From Bifidobacterium margollesii (GTDB lineage Bacteria > Actinomycetota > Actinomycetes > Actinomycetales > Bifidobacteriaceae): a stretch of 64,000 nt of DNA. The stretch is from positions 62,085 through 126,084 of the forward strand of contig NZ_NMWU01000005.1 in NCBI RefSeq assembly GCF_002860355.1, read 5' to 3'. This document shows positions 11,179-20,985 of the stretch, piece by piece. The position numbers and the translations under genes were made by a program. The notes below the pieces were generated by a model. It was given only the letters and a program-made list of their open reading frames with translations. It ran no database searches and was not told the DNA's origin. Position 1 is the first letter of the stretch, and each line of letters begins with the position of its first letter.

Positions 11179-13050
11179 TCACTTCGCCTCCTCGGCCAGC
11201 TTCGCCTTGGCAGCGGCCAGACGCTCCGCCTCCTTGGCGCGACGGGCATCAAGCTCGGCCTGGAATCGATCAAGCTCCTCCTGCACGGCTTCCTTCGGAA
11301 TCTTCGCGAAGATCGGCTTCGGCTTCGGCACTGCGGCACCGACCTCGATGGGCTCGCTCTTCCACGGATGCACGTTCACGCCGAGCTGGTAGTCGCCGGT
11401 GATGATCGGGTAGGTGAATCCCGGCTTGTCGAGATCCTCCACCTCTTCGATGTGCGGCAGCGGGGAGAACGTGCCCTTGCCACCGAGCGCCTCCCACACC
11501 TTCTGCGCGGAATGCGGCAGGAACGGGGCGAGCAGATGGTTGGCGTCGGATACGGCCTGCGCGGCGACGTGCAGCACGGTGCCGAGTCGCGCCTCGTCGT
11601 CCTTGATCTTCCAAGGTTCGACGGCGGAGATGTACTTGTTGATCTCGCCGACGATGCGCATGGCCTCGGCCAGCGCGGCCTTCTGGTGATGCTTTTCGAG
11701 GAACCCGCCGACGGTGTCGAACGCGGCGACGGTCTGCTCCAGCAGCGCGCGATCCTGATCGGTGAGCTTCGACTCGTCGACGGCGGGGATGGCGCCGAAG
11801 TTCTTGGCGATGAGGTTGGCCACGCGGTTGACGAGGTTGCCCCATGCCGAGGCGAGCTCCTCGTTGTTGTGGCGCACGAACTCGGCCCAGGTGAAGTCGG
11901 AGTCGGAGGATTCGGGGCCCGCCACGGAGATGTAGTAGCGCACGGCGTCCACCGGGTAGCGGGAGAGGATGTCCTTCACATAGATCACGATGCCGCGGGA
12001 GGAGCTGAACTTCTTGCCCTCCATGGTCATGAACTCGGAGGCCACGACCTGCTCGGGCAGGTTCAGCGGGCCGAGCTCGCCGGTTTCGCCGCCCTTGGAG
12101 CCGGCACCGTTGTAGGCCAGCATTTCGGAGGGCCAGATCTGGGAGTGGAAGGTGATGTTGTCCTTACCCATGAAGTAGTAGCCGGGGGTCTGCGGATCAT
12201 TCCACCAGGCGCGCCACGCTTCGGGATCGCCCTTGCGGCGGGCCCATTCGATGGAGGCCGAAAGGTAGCCGATCACGGCGTCGAACCACACGTACAACTT
12301 CTTGTTCGGGTTGTCGATCCAGCCTTCCACCGGCACCGGAATACCCCAGTCGATGTCTCGGGTGATGGCGCGCGGCTTGACCTCCTTGAACAGGCCCTTG
12401 GAGAAGTTGATGACGTTGGTGCGCCATCCTTCGCGGGTGTTGAGCCACGCGAGATTGGCTTCGGCCAGCGCGGGCAGGTCAAGGAAGAAATGCTCGGTCT
12501 CCTCGAAGCGCGGGGTTTCGCCGTTGATCTTGGAGACGGGGTTGATCAGGTCGATCGGGTCGAGCTCGTTGCCGCAGGCGTCGCACTGATCGCCACGGGC
12601 GCCGTCGGTATGGCAGATCGGGCATTCGCCTTCGATGTAGCGATCGGGCAGGGTACGGCCGGTGGAGGGGCTGATGGCCACCTGCTGCACACCCTTGTAG
12701 ATGTAGCCGTTCTTCAGGCACTGTCTGAACAGCTCCTGCACCACCTTCTCATGATTGCCGGTGGTGGTTCGGGTGAACAGATCGTAGCTGAGGCCCAGAT
12801 CGCACAGATCCTTGGCGATCACACGGTTATACCGGTTGGCGAGCTCCTGGGCGGTGAGGCCCTCCTTTTCGGCCTCCACCAGAATCGGGGTGCCGTGCTC
12901 ATCGGTGCCGGACACCATCAGCACGTCGTTGCCCTTCATGCGCTCGAAGCGTGCGTAGACGTCCGAGGGGACGCCAAAACCGGCCACATGGCCGATGTGA
13001 CGGGGGCCGTTTGCGTACGGCCAAGCGACGTTGACAAGAATATGACTCAT
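11179..13050 (-). CDS. metG: Methionyl-tRNA synthetase
   Basis: A 623-residue class I aminoacyl-tRNA synthetase charging tRNA-Met. The N-terminal nucleotide-binding signature is [12 protein letters not shown] (HIGH motif), the zinc knuckle is CPICHTDG...CDACG (about residues 142-160), and the KMSKS loop is present as the variant KFSSSRG. An anticodon-binding helical domain follows. The C-terminus ends in a charged coiled-coil-like helix ([21 protein letters not shown]) rather than the EMAP-II dimerisation domain of longer MetG proteins. tatD lies downstream on the same strand and rsmI upstream, with two accessory genes between. Confidence 0.95.
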   Translation of the reverse strand: MSHILVNVAWPYANGPRHIGHVAGFGVPSDVYARFERMKGNDVLMVSGTDEHGTPILVEAEKEGLTAQELANRYNRVIAKDLCDLGLSYDLFTRTTTGNHEKVVQELFRQCLKNGYIYKGVQQVAISPSTGRTLPDRYIEGECPICHTDGARGDQCDACGNELDPIDLINPVSKINGETPRFEETEHFFLDLPALAEANLAWLNTREGWRTNVINFSKGLFKEVKPRAITRDIDWGIPVPVEGWIDNPNKKLYVWFDAVIGYLSASIEWARRKGDPEAWRAWWNDPQTPGYYFMGKDNITFHSQIWPSEMLAYNGAGSKGGETGELGPLNLPEQVVASEFMTMEGKKFSSSRGIVIYVKDILSRYPVDAVRYYISVAGPESSDSDFTWAEFVRHNNEELASAWGNLVNRVANLIAKNFGAIPAVDESKLTDQDRALLEQTVAAFDTVGGFLEKHHQKAALAEAMRIVGEINKYISAVEPWKIKDDEARLGTVLHVAAQAVSDANHLLAPFLPHSAQKVWEALGGKGTFSPLPHIEEVEDLDKPGFTYPIITGDYQLGVNVHPWKSEPIEVGAAVPKPKPIFAKIPKEAVQEELDRFQAELDARRAKEAERLAAAKAKLAEEAK

Positions 13051-13125
13051 AAAAACCGATTATGTGCGTTACAGAGGACAGCGCAGACCGTTCCGCAGGA
13101 CGTGCACCGACCGGCAGACCGCGGG

Positions 13126-13218
13126 TTATGCACGATTGTCCGACCGGTATTGTGCATAACCGAGAGCGGTTATCCACAACGAATGCTCGTATGCGACGGA
13201 ATCGTCCACTTTTCCACA
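13126..13218. promoter_or_regulatory. Cluster of DnaA-box-like 9-mers upstream of metG
   Basis: Four 9-mers match or nearly match the DnaA box TTATNCACA: TTATGCACG (13126, plus strand, one mismatch), TGTGCATAA (13151, a perfect box on the minus strand), TTATCCACA (13170, perfect, plus strand) and TTTTCCACA (13210, one mismatch). The first two also form a 10-bp inverted repeat. They lie 75-170 bp upstream of metG. No dnaA, dnaN or oriC features are present, so this would be a titration or regulatory cluster rather than the origin. Confidence 0.45.
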
Positions 13219-13469
13219 TTTCTTCCGCCCCGGTTTCGCTGCGCACCGCTTCCCCCTAATGTCGGCACCATGAATACAGCATCAACGACTATGAAGTCGA
13301 CCATCATGCACCCGGCGACGACGCCGGCGACCCTGCAGCCGACGTCCACGAGATTGCCGACCGCTCTCGCAACGCCTGACCGCGCACCGGGCATTCCACC
13401 GTATATCGGCGACATCGCGAATGCCTGTCTCGCACAGGACAGGCAGACCCGCGCAAGACGAGGAGCGAG

Positions 13470-14289
13470 ATGCGCCGGAACCGGACCGGGACGTTCCCGC
13501 TCCCGCACCGGTACGAGGCCGCGGTCTCCCGCCGATGGCAGATCATCAGGAACGCATCCTTCGGGACGACCGACGCGGTTCTCATCGGAGGACTCTGCAA
13601 GACGCGACGACGCCGATCGTCCGCGGAAAGTCCTCCCCGCGATCATACGGATCGGAGACGTCACCGGAGACATGGGACTTGAGCGACTGGTGGAGCGGCA
13701 AGTACTGGTTCGATTGGACGACACCTGCGCCTATTCCACGTCGCAGGCCGGAACGCTCTACGGCAGGGCCTCGATCGCGGAGCAAATGGTGCCGTTCGGA
13801 GCGGCTGCGGCAGGGCCGCTGGCGATGTGGATATGGCAGGGAGGCCGATTCCCCAATCGAGTGGATGTGATTTCGGGGTCGCATTTCCGCGCCAGAATCC
13901 ACGGAAGACAGATCATCGCGCACAACAGGCGCACGCCACCGGAGCAACTGATGCGACTGCGGCAGCTGCTGGTCACCTCGCCGATGCGCACCGCATGCGA
14001 TCTGGCCTGCATGAATCTGCCGGAGCAACGTCCGGCCCACACGGAAACGTTGATAGCGAAGATGCTTGACGCCTATGAGATCAAGGCGTCTCAATGCCTG
14101 AAAATCCTATGGGAGAATCCCCGTTGGCCCAATCATGGCCCTGCCGTGCGCATGATGACGAACGTGGAGGAGCTGATGCTGCTGAATCGGCAGCAACGGG
14201 AGCTGACCGAAGCGAACATCGACGACGAGGCCGCGGCCATCGGAACAAGCAGCGGAACCGACCATGCGCACGACGAGGGCACGGCATAA
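13470..14289 (+). pseudogene. AbiEi-like antitoxin/DNA-binding protein, apparently frameshifted
   Basis: Two frames share the coding signal. From 13470 (ATG preceded by GAGGAG) to about 13605, third codon positions are G/C-rich in one frame, giving MRRNRTGTFPLPHRYEAAV. From about 13630 to 14289 the signal moves to another frame with VTGDMGLERLVERQVLVRL, then AMWIWQGGRFPNRVDVIS and LLVTSPMRTACDLACMN. The last three pieces resemble AbiEi-type proteins: a helix-turn-helix, a barrel, then 'vTsp.RTa.Dla'. The downstream frame is open back to 13270, but its 13440-13630 part is full of rare AGA/CGA/GGA codons. I read this as a gene with one frameshift near 13.6 kb. No AbiEii-like toxin gene is next to it. 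An intact protein from 13270 (339 residues) is the alternative. Confidence 0.45.
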
Positions 14290-14629
14290 ACGGCATCGAC
14301 GCGCGCACGCGCGGGACGATCCGCGGCACGACGAGCGTCTTACCGGCATCGGGAAACGTCCCCGAGCCGAGCGGCAGCGGGTAGCGGCACCACCCCCGCC
14401 ACCGTTGCGGCTTACGGTTGGCGTGGCGTGTGATCCGTCCACCGAACCGGACGTGCTCTGGCACATCGCACGGGAGGCGCCGGAACTGCGCATGTGGCTG
14501 ATCGCCAACACCGCAGCCACCCCGGAGCTCCTGGAATTCGTGGCTCAGGCCGGCGGTCCCGGAGTAAAGCGCGCCTTCGACGTGCTGTTCGAGTCGATGG
14601 AGGACGATGCCCGCACCGCTGCTGTCTGA
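14264..14629 (+). CDS. Small leucine-rich-repeat-variant (LRV) protein
   Basis: A 121-residue protein with a basic, Pro-containing N-terminal third (KRHRRAHARDD, then six prolines interrupted once by Pro-rich sequence) and a C-terminal segment containing LRMWLIANTAATPELLEFVA, the helix pattern of LRV repeats ('vR..lA.N..tp..lL..la'). The start overlaps the preceding gene by 26 bp. The ribosome-binding site is weak, so an internal GTG is possible. Function unknown; LRV repeats usually mediate protein or nucleic-acid contacts. Confidence 0.6.
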   Translation: MRTTRARHKRHRRAHARDDPRHDERLTGIGKRPRAERQRVAAPPPPPLRLTVGVACDPSTEPDVLWHIAREAPELRMWLIANTAATPELLEFVAQAGGPGVKRAFDVLFESMEDDARTAAV

Positions 14630-14653
14630 AGTGCTGCCTGAAGCGCCGCCTGA

Positions 14654-15580
14654 TTACTGCTTGATCTGCAACACCGCCGAATAGACCTGCTTGCGATTGG
14701 CGAGCGAACCATCGACCATCGGATGCTCCTCGATCACCTCGGCGATGGCCTCCTTGATGCGCAGACCGTCCTCCAGAGCACGATCGATGGCCAGCACCGC
14801 CAGATCCTCCACGCTCAGCGAGGATGGTGCCATCTCGCGGGCCTCATCCTCGGAGGCTCCAGCGATCACCAGCACGATCTCTCCGCGAGGCGGATCGTCG
14901 ATCACCCCCTGACGGATCTCGCCGATGCCGCCTCGGCGGACTTCCTCATAGTCCTTCGTCAGTTCGCGGGCCAGCGCCATCTGACGGTCCGAGCCGAAGG
15001 CGGAGAGCAGATCGTCCATCGACTCGGCGATGCGGTGCGGCGTTTCGTAGAACACGATGGTCCGCCGTTCGGACTGCAGCGAGCGCAGACGCTGCACGCG
15101 ATCCGAATGCTTGCGGGGCAGGAACCCTTCGTAGCAGAATCGATCCGTGGGCAGGCCGGACAACGCCAGGGCGTCGAGCACCGCGCTCGGCCCCGGGGCG
15201 CAGGTGACCGGGAGCCCCCGTTCGATGGCCCGACGCACGATCGCCAGACCGGGATCGTTGATTGTGGGCATGCCCGCGTCGGAAACGACGAGCACGCAGG
15301 CGCCCGTCTCCACCTCGTCGAGCAGACCGTCCGCCTTGCCCCGTTCGTTGTGGTCGTGGTAGGCCACCACCCTTCCGCCGACATGCACATCCAGTCGACG
15401 GGCGAGATCGTACAGGCGTCGGGTGTCCTCCGCGGCCACGATGTCGGCCTGCTCCAGCAGTGCCGTCAATCGTGCCGAAGCGTCCGATACGTTGCCTATG
15501 GGAGTAGCCGCAAGCACCACCGTTCCTCGTGGAATCTCCAGAATACGACCATCCCGATCACCGTTTGTTGACGACTGCAT
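14654..15580 (-). CDS. rsmI: 16S rRNA (cytidine-1402-2'-O)-methyltransferase
   Basis: A 308-residue tetrapyrrole-methylase-fold enzyme that 2'-O-methylates C1402 in the ribosomal P site. Family motifs are LAATPIGNVSDAS at the N-terminus, AAEDTRRL, VSDAGMPTINDPG (SAM site), APGPSAVLDALALSGLP and IVFYETPHRI, then ALARELTKDYEEVRRG. Length and order are normal. It is convergent with the LRV gene and divergent from ppk, with a 134-bp promoter region between 15581 and 15714. Confidence 0.95.
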   Translation of the reverse strand: MQSSTNGDRDGRILEIPRGTVVLAATPIGNVSDASARLTALLEQADIVAAEDTRRLYDLARRLDVHVGGRVVAYHDHNERGKADGLLDEVETGACVLVVSDAGMPTINDPGLAIVRRAIERGLPVTCAPGPSAVLDALALSGLPTDRFCYEGFLPRKHSDRVQRLRSLQSERRTIVFYETPHRIAESMDDLLSAFGSDRQMALARELTKDYEEVRRGGIGEIRQGVIDDPPRGEIVLVIAGASEDEAREMAPSSLSVEDLAVLAIDRALEDGLRIKEAIAEVIEEHPMVDGSLANRKQVYSAVLQIKQ

Positions 15581-15714
15581 ACCTTCCAGTATCCACGATC
15601 CACGTACCTAATCCGGCAATGGCCCCGGAAGCAATATGAATAATAGTTAAATTCTGCCGGGTTTTGCCCCTGTTTTTATCCCCGTTCGTCGAAGTCGATA
15701 ATAGAGTGGTAGGT

Positions 15715-17952
15715 ATGGCCCAGATATTCAATGCACCCTCAAAGGCGATCCTCAAGTCTCAGATCGCCGAGCATATCGCGGAAACGCCGAAAGACACCCG
15801 CGAGAACCCCAACGCCGCTCATTACGAGCCTCTGCCCAAGGACAGGTTCTTCGACCGTGAGCTGAGCTGGCTGAAGTTCAACAAGCGAGTGTTGGAGCTC
15901 GCCCAGGACGAGACCCTTCCCGTGCTGGAGCGCGCCAACTTCGCCGCCATCTTCGCGTCGAACCTCGATGAGTTCTTCATGGTTCGCGTGGCCGGCCTCA
16001 AGCGCCGCATCGACACCGGCATCGCCGTGCCGAGCGCCAGCGGCCTGAGCCCCCGCCAGCAGCTGCGCGCGATCTCCGATCAGGCCCACCGCCTGCAGGA
16101 CGAGCACGCCGGCTACGTGATCGAGCACATCCTGCCCGATCTCGCCAAGGAAAACATCGTGCTGCTCAAGTGGAGCCAGCTCACCATCGCCGAGCAGGAA
16201 CGACTGAGCAAGTTCTTCCGCCATCAGGTCTTCCCCGTGCTGACCCCGCTGGCCGTGGATCCCGCTCACCCGTTCCCCTACATCTCCGGCAACTCGCTGA
16301 ACCTCGCCGTGATCGTGGAGAACCCGAACTCCGGCAAGTCGCACTTCGCCCGAGTGAAGATCCCGGACAACCTGCCCCGTCTGGTGGCCGTCGACGACAT
16401 GACCGACGACGAGGCCACCGATGTGCGCTACGGCTTCGTGACGATGGAGAACCTCATCATCGCCCATCTGGAGGCCCTGTTCCCCGGCATGATCATCAAG
16501 GAGGCCCGCTCCTTCCGCGTGACCCGCAACGAGGACATCGACGTCGAAGAGGATGACGCCGAGAACCTGCTCAACGCCATGGAGAAGGAACTGCTGCGTC
16601 GTCGCTTCGGACCGCCGATCCGTCTGGAGCTTTCCGAGAGCACCAGCCCGTTCCTCTCCCAGCTGCTCGCCGACCAGCTTGGCGTGAACGACGAGGAGGT
16701 CTACCGCCTGCCCACGCCGCTCGACGCCACGGTGCTGTTCGAGCTCGGCGGAGTGGACCGCCCGGACCTGAAGTTCCCGAAGTTCGTGCCCACCACCAAC
16801 CGTCAGATCGCCGAAGTGGAATCCAGCCGCGCGCAGGACATCTTCGCCGCGATCCGCGAGCGCGACATCCTCCTGCACCACCCCTACGACTCCTTCTCCA
16901 CCTCCGTGCAGGCGTTCCTGGCTCAGGCCGCCGCCGACCCGAAGGTGCTGGCCATCAAGCAGACGCTGTACCGCACCAGCTCCAACTCCCCGATCGTGGA
17001 CGCGCTGATCGACGCCGCCCACGCCGGCAAGCAGGTGCTGGCCCTGGTGGAGATCAAGGCCCGCTTCGACGAGGACGCCAACATCGCCTGGGCCCGCAAG
17101 CTCGAACGCGCGGGCGTGCATGTGGTGTACGGCATCGTCGGCCTCAAGACCCACTGCAAGCTGTCGCTGGTGGTTCGTCAGGAAGCCGATGGTCTGCGTC
17201 GCTACTGCCATGTGGGCACCGGTAACTACAACCCGAAGACCGCTCGTCTGTACACCGATCTCGGTCTGCTCACCTGCGATCCGGTGGTCGGTCAGGATCT
17301 GACCCGCCTGTTCAACCAGCTGAGCGGCTACGCGCCGAAGTCAAGCTTCCACCGTCTGCTGGTCGCCCCGCGCGGCATCCGCACCGGCCTGATCGAGCGC
17401 ATCCGCCGCGAGGAGACCGCGGCCCTCGCCGGCAAGCCCGCTTGGATCAAGATCAAGGTCAACTCCATCGTGGACGAGGCCACCATCGACGCCCTGTACC
17501 GCGCCAGCCAGGCCGGCGTGAAGATCGACATCGTCGAGCGCGGCATCTGCTCGCTGAAGCCCGGCGTGCCCGGCATGAGCGAGAACATCCGCGTGCGTTC
17601 GATCCTCGGCCGCTTCCTGGAGCACAGCCGCATCTACGCCTTCGCGAACTCCCAGGGTCCGCAGATCGGCGAGGGTCCGGCCTCCGGCCCCGAGGTGTGG
17701 ATCGGTTCCGCCGATCTGATGCACCGCAACCTCGACCGTCGTGTCGAGGCGCTGATCCGCATCACCGCCCCCGAGCAGATCGAGGAGCTCATCAAGTACG
17801 TGGATCTGCAGATGGCCGACACCACCAGCAGCTGGCACATGCAGCCCGACGGCACGTACGTGCGTCATTCCACGGATGACGACGGCAAGCCGCTGATCGA
17901 CAGCCAGGAGGCTCTGATCAAGAAGCACACGCGTCGTCCGCGTCACAGCTGA
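15715..17952 (+). CDS. ppk: Polyphosphate kinase 1
   Basis: A 745-residue PPK1 that reversibly polymerises the gamma-phosphate of ATP into polyphosphate. The N-terminal domain has [17 protein letters not shown] and [13 protein letters not shown]. The catalytic His lies in [18 protein letters not shown], with a second catalytic-domain region near RIYAFANS. The start is taken at MAQIFN (15715) because the 17 extra upstream codons do not resemble the family. GATAAT lies about 15 bp before this ATG, so the message could be leaderless or very short-leadered. It is followed by a perfect hairpin terminator and then by mutT1. Confidence 0.95.
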   Translation: MAQIFNAPSKAILKSQIAEHIAETPKDTRENPNAAHYEPLPKDRFFDRELSWLKFNKRVLELAQDETLPVLERANFAAIFASNLDEFFMVRVAGLKRRIDTGIAVPSASGLSPRQQLRAISDQAHRLQDEHAGYVIEHILPDLAKENIVLLKWSQLTIAEQERLSKFFRHQVFPVLTPLAVDPAHPFPYISGNSLNLAVIVENPNSGKSHFARVKIPDNLPRLVAVDDMTDDEATDVRYGFVTMENLIIAHLEALFPGMIIKEARSFRVTRNEDIDVEEDDAENLLNAMEKELLRRRFGPPIRLELSESTSPFLSQLLADQLGVNDEEVYRLPTPLDATVLFELGGVDRPDLKFPKFVPTTNRQIAEVESSRAQDIFAAIRERDILLHHPYDSFSTSVQAFLAQAAADPKVLAIKQTLYRTSSNSPIVDALIDAAHAGKQVLALVEIKARFDEDANIAWARKLERAGVHVVYGIVGLKTHCKLSLVVRQEADGLRRYCHVGTGNYNPKTARLYTDLGLLTCDPVVGQDLTRLFNQLSGYAPKSSFHRLLVAPRGIRTGLIERIRREETAALAGKPAWIKIKVNSIVDEATIDALYRASQAGVKIDIVERGICSLKPGVPGMSENIRVRSILGRFLEHSRIYAFANSQGPQIGEGPASGPEVWIGSADLMHRNLDRRVEALIRITAPEQIEELIKYVDLQMADTTSSWHMQPDGTYVRHSTDDDGKPLIDSQEALIKKHTRRPRHS

Positions 17953-17987
17953 TCCGCCGAAATCTGCGAACGGCAGATTCGTGAACA

Positions 17988-18020
17988 GCCCGGATACCAA
18001 TTCGATAACGGTATCCGGGC
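17988..18020 (+). terminator. Hairpin terminator after ppk
   Basis: A perfect 11-bp stem, GCCCGGATACC/GGTATCCGGGC, with an 11-nt loop begins 36 bp after the ppk stop and is followed by TGTTTGC, a modest T-tract. The rest of the 17953-18304 gap shows only presumed promoter sequence for the next gene. Confidence 0.75.
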
Positions 18021-18304
18021 TGTTTGCATATCGGTCGCCGTTGTCGCTCTCGGTCATTTTCCGCCACCCTCAGTACCGCGTCCACACCGAATTGTTGTCA
18101 TTTATTGCACTCCAATGACCCTGAATCAATCCAACCGCTCCATAATGGAAGTGTGTTTTTCTGCATAGGTGCACATCACCGCACTGCCGCAGTGAAGCGC
18201 AGATCATAACAAGCAGTCGTCGATCAACCGTTTCGCGGTTACCGAGGCCGTGCCCGCACGCCCCGCCGCAAACGGACCGACGACGAACAGAGAAGGAACA
18301 TCGC

Positions 18305-19369
18305 ATGAGTAGTACGGTCGTCGAAGCAGCCGGCGGCATCGTATACCGCTGGCGCGATGATATTCGGCTCGAAGGCCCCAAGGCCAAGGACCCGGATATC
18401 ATTTTGGATAATCTGGAAGTATGCGTCGTCCATCGACCGAAATATGACGATTGGAGCTGGCCGAAGGGCAAGCTTGACATCAATGAATCGCATCGGCATG
18501 CCGCCGTGCGCGAGATCGGCGAGGAGACCGGCCTGCCGGTGGCGCTGGGCGCGTATCTCGGAGAGATCGAGTATCCGCTCGAAGACGAAGGCAAGCCGGG
18601 CAAGCGACGCTGCAATCCCAGCAAACCCCGCAAGCATGTGCTGTACTGGAACGCCCATGTGATCGATCCGATCGCCGCGGAGAAACGCCGGTACGCCTTC
18701 GGCCCGATCAACACCGATCCCAATGAGGTGGACAACATTCTCTGGATGTCGCCGGCCGACGCACGGCACAAGGTCACGCATGTCCTCGACCGCGATATTC
18801 TCGATCAGTTCGTGGCCAAGGTGCGCGGCGGGATTCTCGGCTCCCGCATGTTCCTGCTGATCCGACACGGCAAGGCCGAGGGACGTAAGTTCTGGGGCGG
18901 CACCGATGCCGATCGACCGCTCACCCCGCGCGGAGCGGCCTACGCCTATGCGCTGACCCGCGAGATCGCCTGTTTCGGCATCGACCGGCTGGTCACATCC
19001 CCGTGGAGACGCTGCACCGGCACCATCGAAACATTCTCCTGGCAGACCGGACTTCCGGTGCATATGGCCGACGATCTGACCGAAGACGCCTTCGCCGACC
19101 ATCCCGATTCCGCATGGGCGTGCATTCTCGGCGAAATGCAGCATACGATCGACTCCGACGAAACCACGGCGGTGTGCATGCATCGGCCGGTGATCGGTGG
19201 AGTGTTCGAGCATATGCGCAATCTTTGCGTGTCGAAGGCGCTGGCCAAGCGGCTTCCCGCGAAATCGCCGTATATGGCCACCGGACATGCGGTAGCCTTT
19301 AATATCGTTGAAGCGGACGATGGTCCGGCCATCATCGATATTCAGAAGGTAAATCCGATTGTCTACTAA
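18305..19369 (+). CDS. mutT1: Nudix hydrolase-histidine phosphatase fusion (MutT1-like)
   Basis: A 354-residue two-domain protein. The Nudix box fits GX5EX7REUXEEXGU exactly, with REIGEETGL at its end (about residues 59-81). The second half (from about residue 178) is a histidine phosphatase with LIRHGKAEG (RHG motif) and MHRPVIGG. Mycobacterial MutT1 has this same fusion, hydrolyses 8-oxo-(d)GTP and diadenosine polyphosphates, and is also encoded next to ppk. AGAAGGA precedes the ATG. Confidence 0.85.
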   Translation: MSSTVVEAAGGIVYRWRDDIRLEGPKAKDPDIILDNLEVCVVHRPKYDDWSWPKGKLDINESHRHAAVREIGEETGLPVALGAYLGEIEYPLEDEGKPGKRRCNPSKPRKHVLYWNAHVIDPIAAEKRRYAFGPINTDPNEVDNILWMSPADARHKVTHVLDRDILDQFVAKVRGGILGSRMFLLIRHGKAEGRKFWGGTDADRPLTPRGAAYAYALTREIACFGIDRLVTSPWRRCTGTIETFSWQTGLPVHMADDLTEDAFADHPDSAWACILGEMQHTIDSDETTAVCMHRPVIGGVFEHMRNLCVSKALAKRLPAKSPYMATGHAVAFNIVEADDGPAIIDIQKVNPIVY

Positions 19370-20105
19370 TTCATCTGCCTATGGTTCCGCTTCGGTGCGC
19401 GCCGCCGGCTCCGGTTTCGCCGCGGCACGCTCCGGCGCAGCCCGGTTCACCCGGCCGGCGCAGCTCGACGCCGCGCTGATCGATCAGCTTTCCGGCGGCG
19501 TGGATCCTCAGCGGCTCAGCGATATGAGCCACACCACCGCAGCGTCACTGCTTGACCGCGTGCATCATACGCAGGATCCGCAGGTGGTGGAGCGCGTGCT
19601 GACGCTGGTGGAGCGCGAAGGGGTGGATCTTGTGGCCGAGCTGTGGAGTTCGGCCGAGTCGGAGTCCCTGCCCGGCGTGCTGTGGCGGCTGTATATGCTG
19701 CGCACCTGGATGCGGCGCAATCGCGAGGGCATTTCGCGCCTGTGGCGTTTGGGCGAGCCCGTGGCCACCACGGCGTCGGCCATCGCCGGCGTGGATCAGG
19801 CACCGACCGAATCGGATATCGCCCGTACCGCGGATTCGATTCTTTCCGGTGCGTTCACCGGCGATTTCGCCGTGGCTCTGGAACGGGCCAGCGCGTTCTG
19901 TTCGGTGATCTCGGCTGGTCTGATCACCGAAGTGAAGCGCCGGCAGACGGAATCGGAGCGTCTTGGGCTTTCCGAATCGGAGGCGAGGGCTGCGCTGGCG
20001 AATTCGGGCGCGCCCCATATGGCGAAGACCGCGAAATCACTGGCCGGCACGGCGAAGGATTTCCAGGCCGGAGCCGGCCTGTGGCGCAAGGGCAGACTGG
20101 AGTAG
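19359..20105 (+). CDS. Conserved hypothetical helical protein
   Basis: A 248-residue protein that I do not recognise. It begins with TTG at 19359, overlapping the mutT1 stop by 11 bp, with AGAAGG upstream; there is no in-frame ATG before 19524. After an Ala/Ser-rich start it is mostly predicted helix: LLDRVHHTQDPQVVERVLTL (about 65-85), VLWRLYMLRTWMRRN, and a C-terminal part with GAPHMAKTAKSLAGTAKDF. No membrane segments or catalytic motifs are evident. Overlap with mutT1 implies co-translation with the ppk-linked gene. Confidence 0.65.
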   Translation: MSTNSSAYGSASVRAAGSGFAAARSGAARFTRPAQLDAALIDQLSGGVDPQRLSDMSHTTAASLLDRVHHTQDPQVVERVLTLVEREGVDLVAELWSSAESESLPGVLWRLYMLRTWMRRNREGISRLWRLGEPVATTASAIAGVDQAPTESDIARTADSILSGAFTGDFAVALERASAFCSVISAGLITEVKRRQTESERLGLSESEARAALANSGAPHMAKTAKSLAGTAKDFQAGAGLWRKGRLE

Positions 20106-20170
20106 CTGGCATAGCGGAAAACGGGGCTGGGGCGGCCGGCGAATACCGGTCGGCACCACTGCTTCAGTGT

Positions 20171-20226
20171 TACTCTGCCTTCCCCTCCGAGGGGAAGGTG
20201 GCCGGCGAATGCCGGTCGGATGAGGT
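20171..20226. repeat. Mosaic hairpin repeat M1
   Basis: CCTTCCCCTCCGAGGGGAAGG is a near-perfect hairpin followed by GCCGGC...GCCGGTCGGATGAGG. It is one of about ten related mosaics in the window. The rest of 20106-20483 holds no recognisable gene. Confidence 0.8.
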
Positions 20227-20483
20227 GGCTTCGATTCATCGGCGCGGTTCCTCACTCGGCCAGCGCAACTCCGGCCGTTGTTTTGCACAGACACCCACCA
20301 TGCCGTACACTGGGTGTCGCGTCGGGCCGTGCATTGCCCCGGGCTCCATTTTTTGCCGCTGCGAGCGGCCCTTGCGCCGACAGGCGCATTCACGGTCCGG
20401 CGTTCCTTCTTCCTACATTCCGGCGATCGGCATCCGCACTGCGATCGGCATCCGCACCGCAAGCCGGTCGTATATCCACCCCA

Positions 20484-20666
20484 TCACCACTGACTGTCCT
20501 TGACGATCTTGTACGTATTGCCGTCATCACCGAACCAGCCGGAACGGCTGTCGACGTAATCCTGTGCCTCTTCCATCGTCACACCTTCGACCACAGCCTG
20601 ATCATCCGTGAACCATCCGCCCACCTTGACCACGCTGTAGGTCGGATCGCTGAAGAAGAATCCCAT
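20484..20666 (-). CDS. Small hypothetical protein (60 aa)
   Basis: A 60-residue acidic protein starting MGFFFSDPTYSVVKVGGWF and ending NTYKIVKDSQW. The start at 20666 is chosen because AAAGGA lies six bases upstream; ATGs at 20672 and 20699 are in frame. There is no signal peptide, and the aromatic-rich beta pattern suggests a small folded domain. I do not recognise the family. Confidence 0.55.
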   Translation of the reverse strand: MGFFFSDPTYSVVKVGGWFTDDQAVVEGVTMEEAQDYVDSRSGWFGDDGNTYKIVKDSQW

Positions 20667-20809
20667 GTCCATTCCTTTCTCGGAAGTTTTCATCGTCACT
20701 TACGGGAACCGGACAATTCGGCAAGGAGCTACGGGAGCCATCCGGCAATCAAATCACACATTCTCATGGAATTCCCAGCTAACACTCACAACACGTTGAA
20801 CCTTACGGG

Positions 20810-20914
20810 GTTATATAGGAATCACGGTTCAACAACCGCAATAACTAAAACCCTTTCTTCTTCTCTCTTCCTCTCTGGCCCGGCGGTCTTCTCTCCCGCC
20901 GGGCTTCTTCTTTG
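20810..20914 (+). ncRNA. Putative small RNA unit, copy C
   Basis: GGGGTTATATAGGAATCA (20806-20823) matches the promoter-like boxes of copies A and B. It is followed by ATAACTAAAACCCTTTCTTC, a CU-rich stretch and the GCCCGGCGG/CCGCCGGGC hairpin. Copy C lies on the opposite strand about 10 kb from copies A and B and is not next to tatD or metG, which supports an autonomous RNA. The CU-rich single-stranded run could pair with purine-rich Shine-Dalgarno sequences (inference). Confidence 0.5.
20878..20904 (+). terminator. Terminator of small RNA unit C
   Basis: Perfect 9-bp stem GCCCGGCGG/CCGCCGGGC with a 9-nt loop, followed by TTCTTCTTTG. Confidence 0.75.
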
Positions 20915-20985
20915 TCTCCCCTTTTTACCGCATCTCCAGGTTCGCCGCAGGTTCAGGCGGGGCACCAACATGAACCAGTCGCATC

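Noticed and set aside
13126-13218. The DnaA-box cluster as the replication origin.
   Set aside because: There is no dnaA, dnaN, rpmH or gyrB nearby and no AT-rich unwinding region.
11071-14289. A 1072-codon plus-strand open frame covering metG.
   Set aside because: It is a shadow of metG on the other strand (His/Arg/Gly-rich translation); only its 3' part after 13.6 kb coincides with a real gene.
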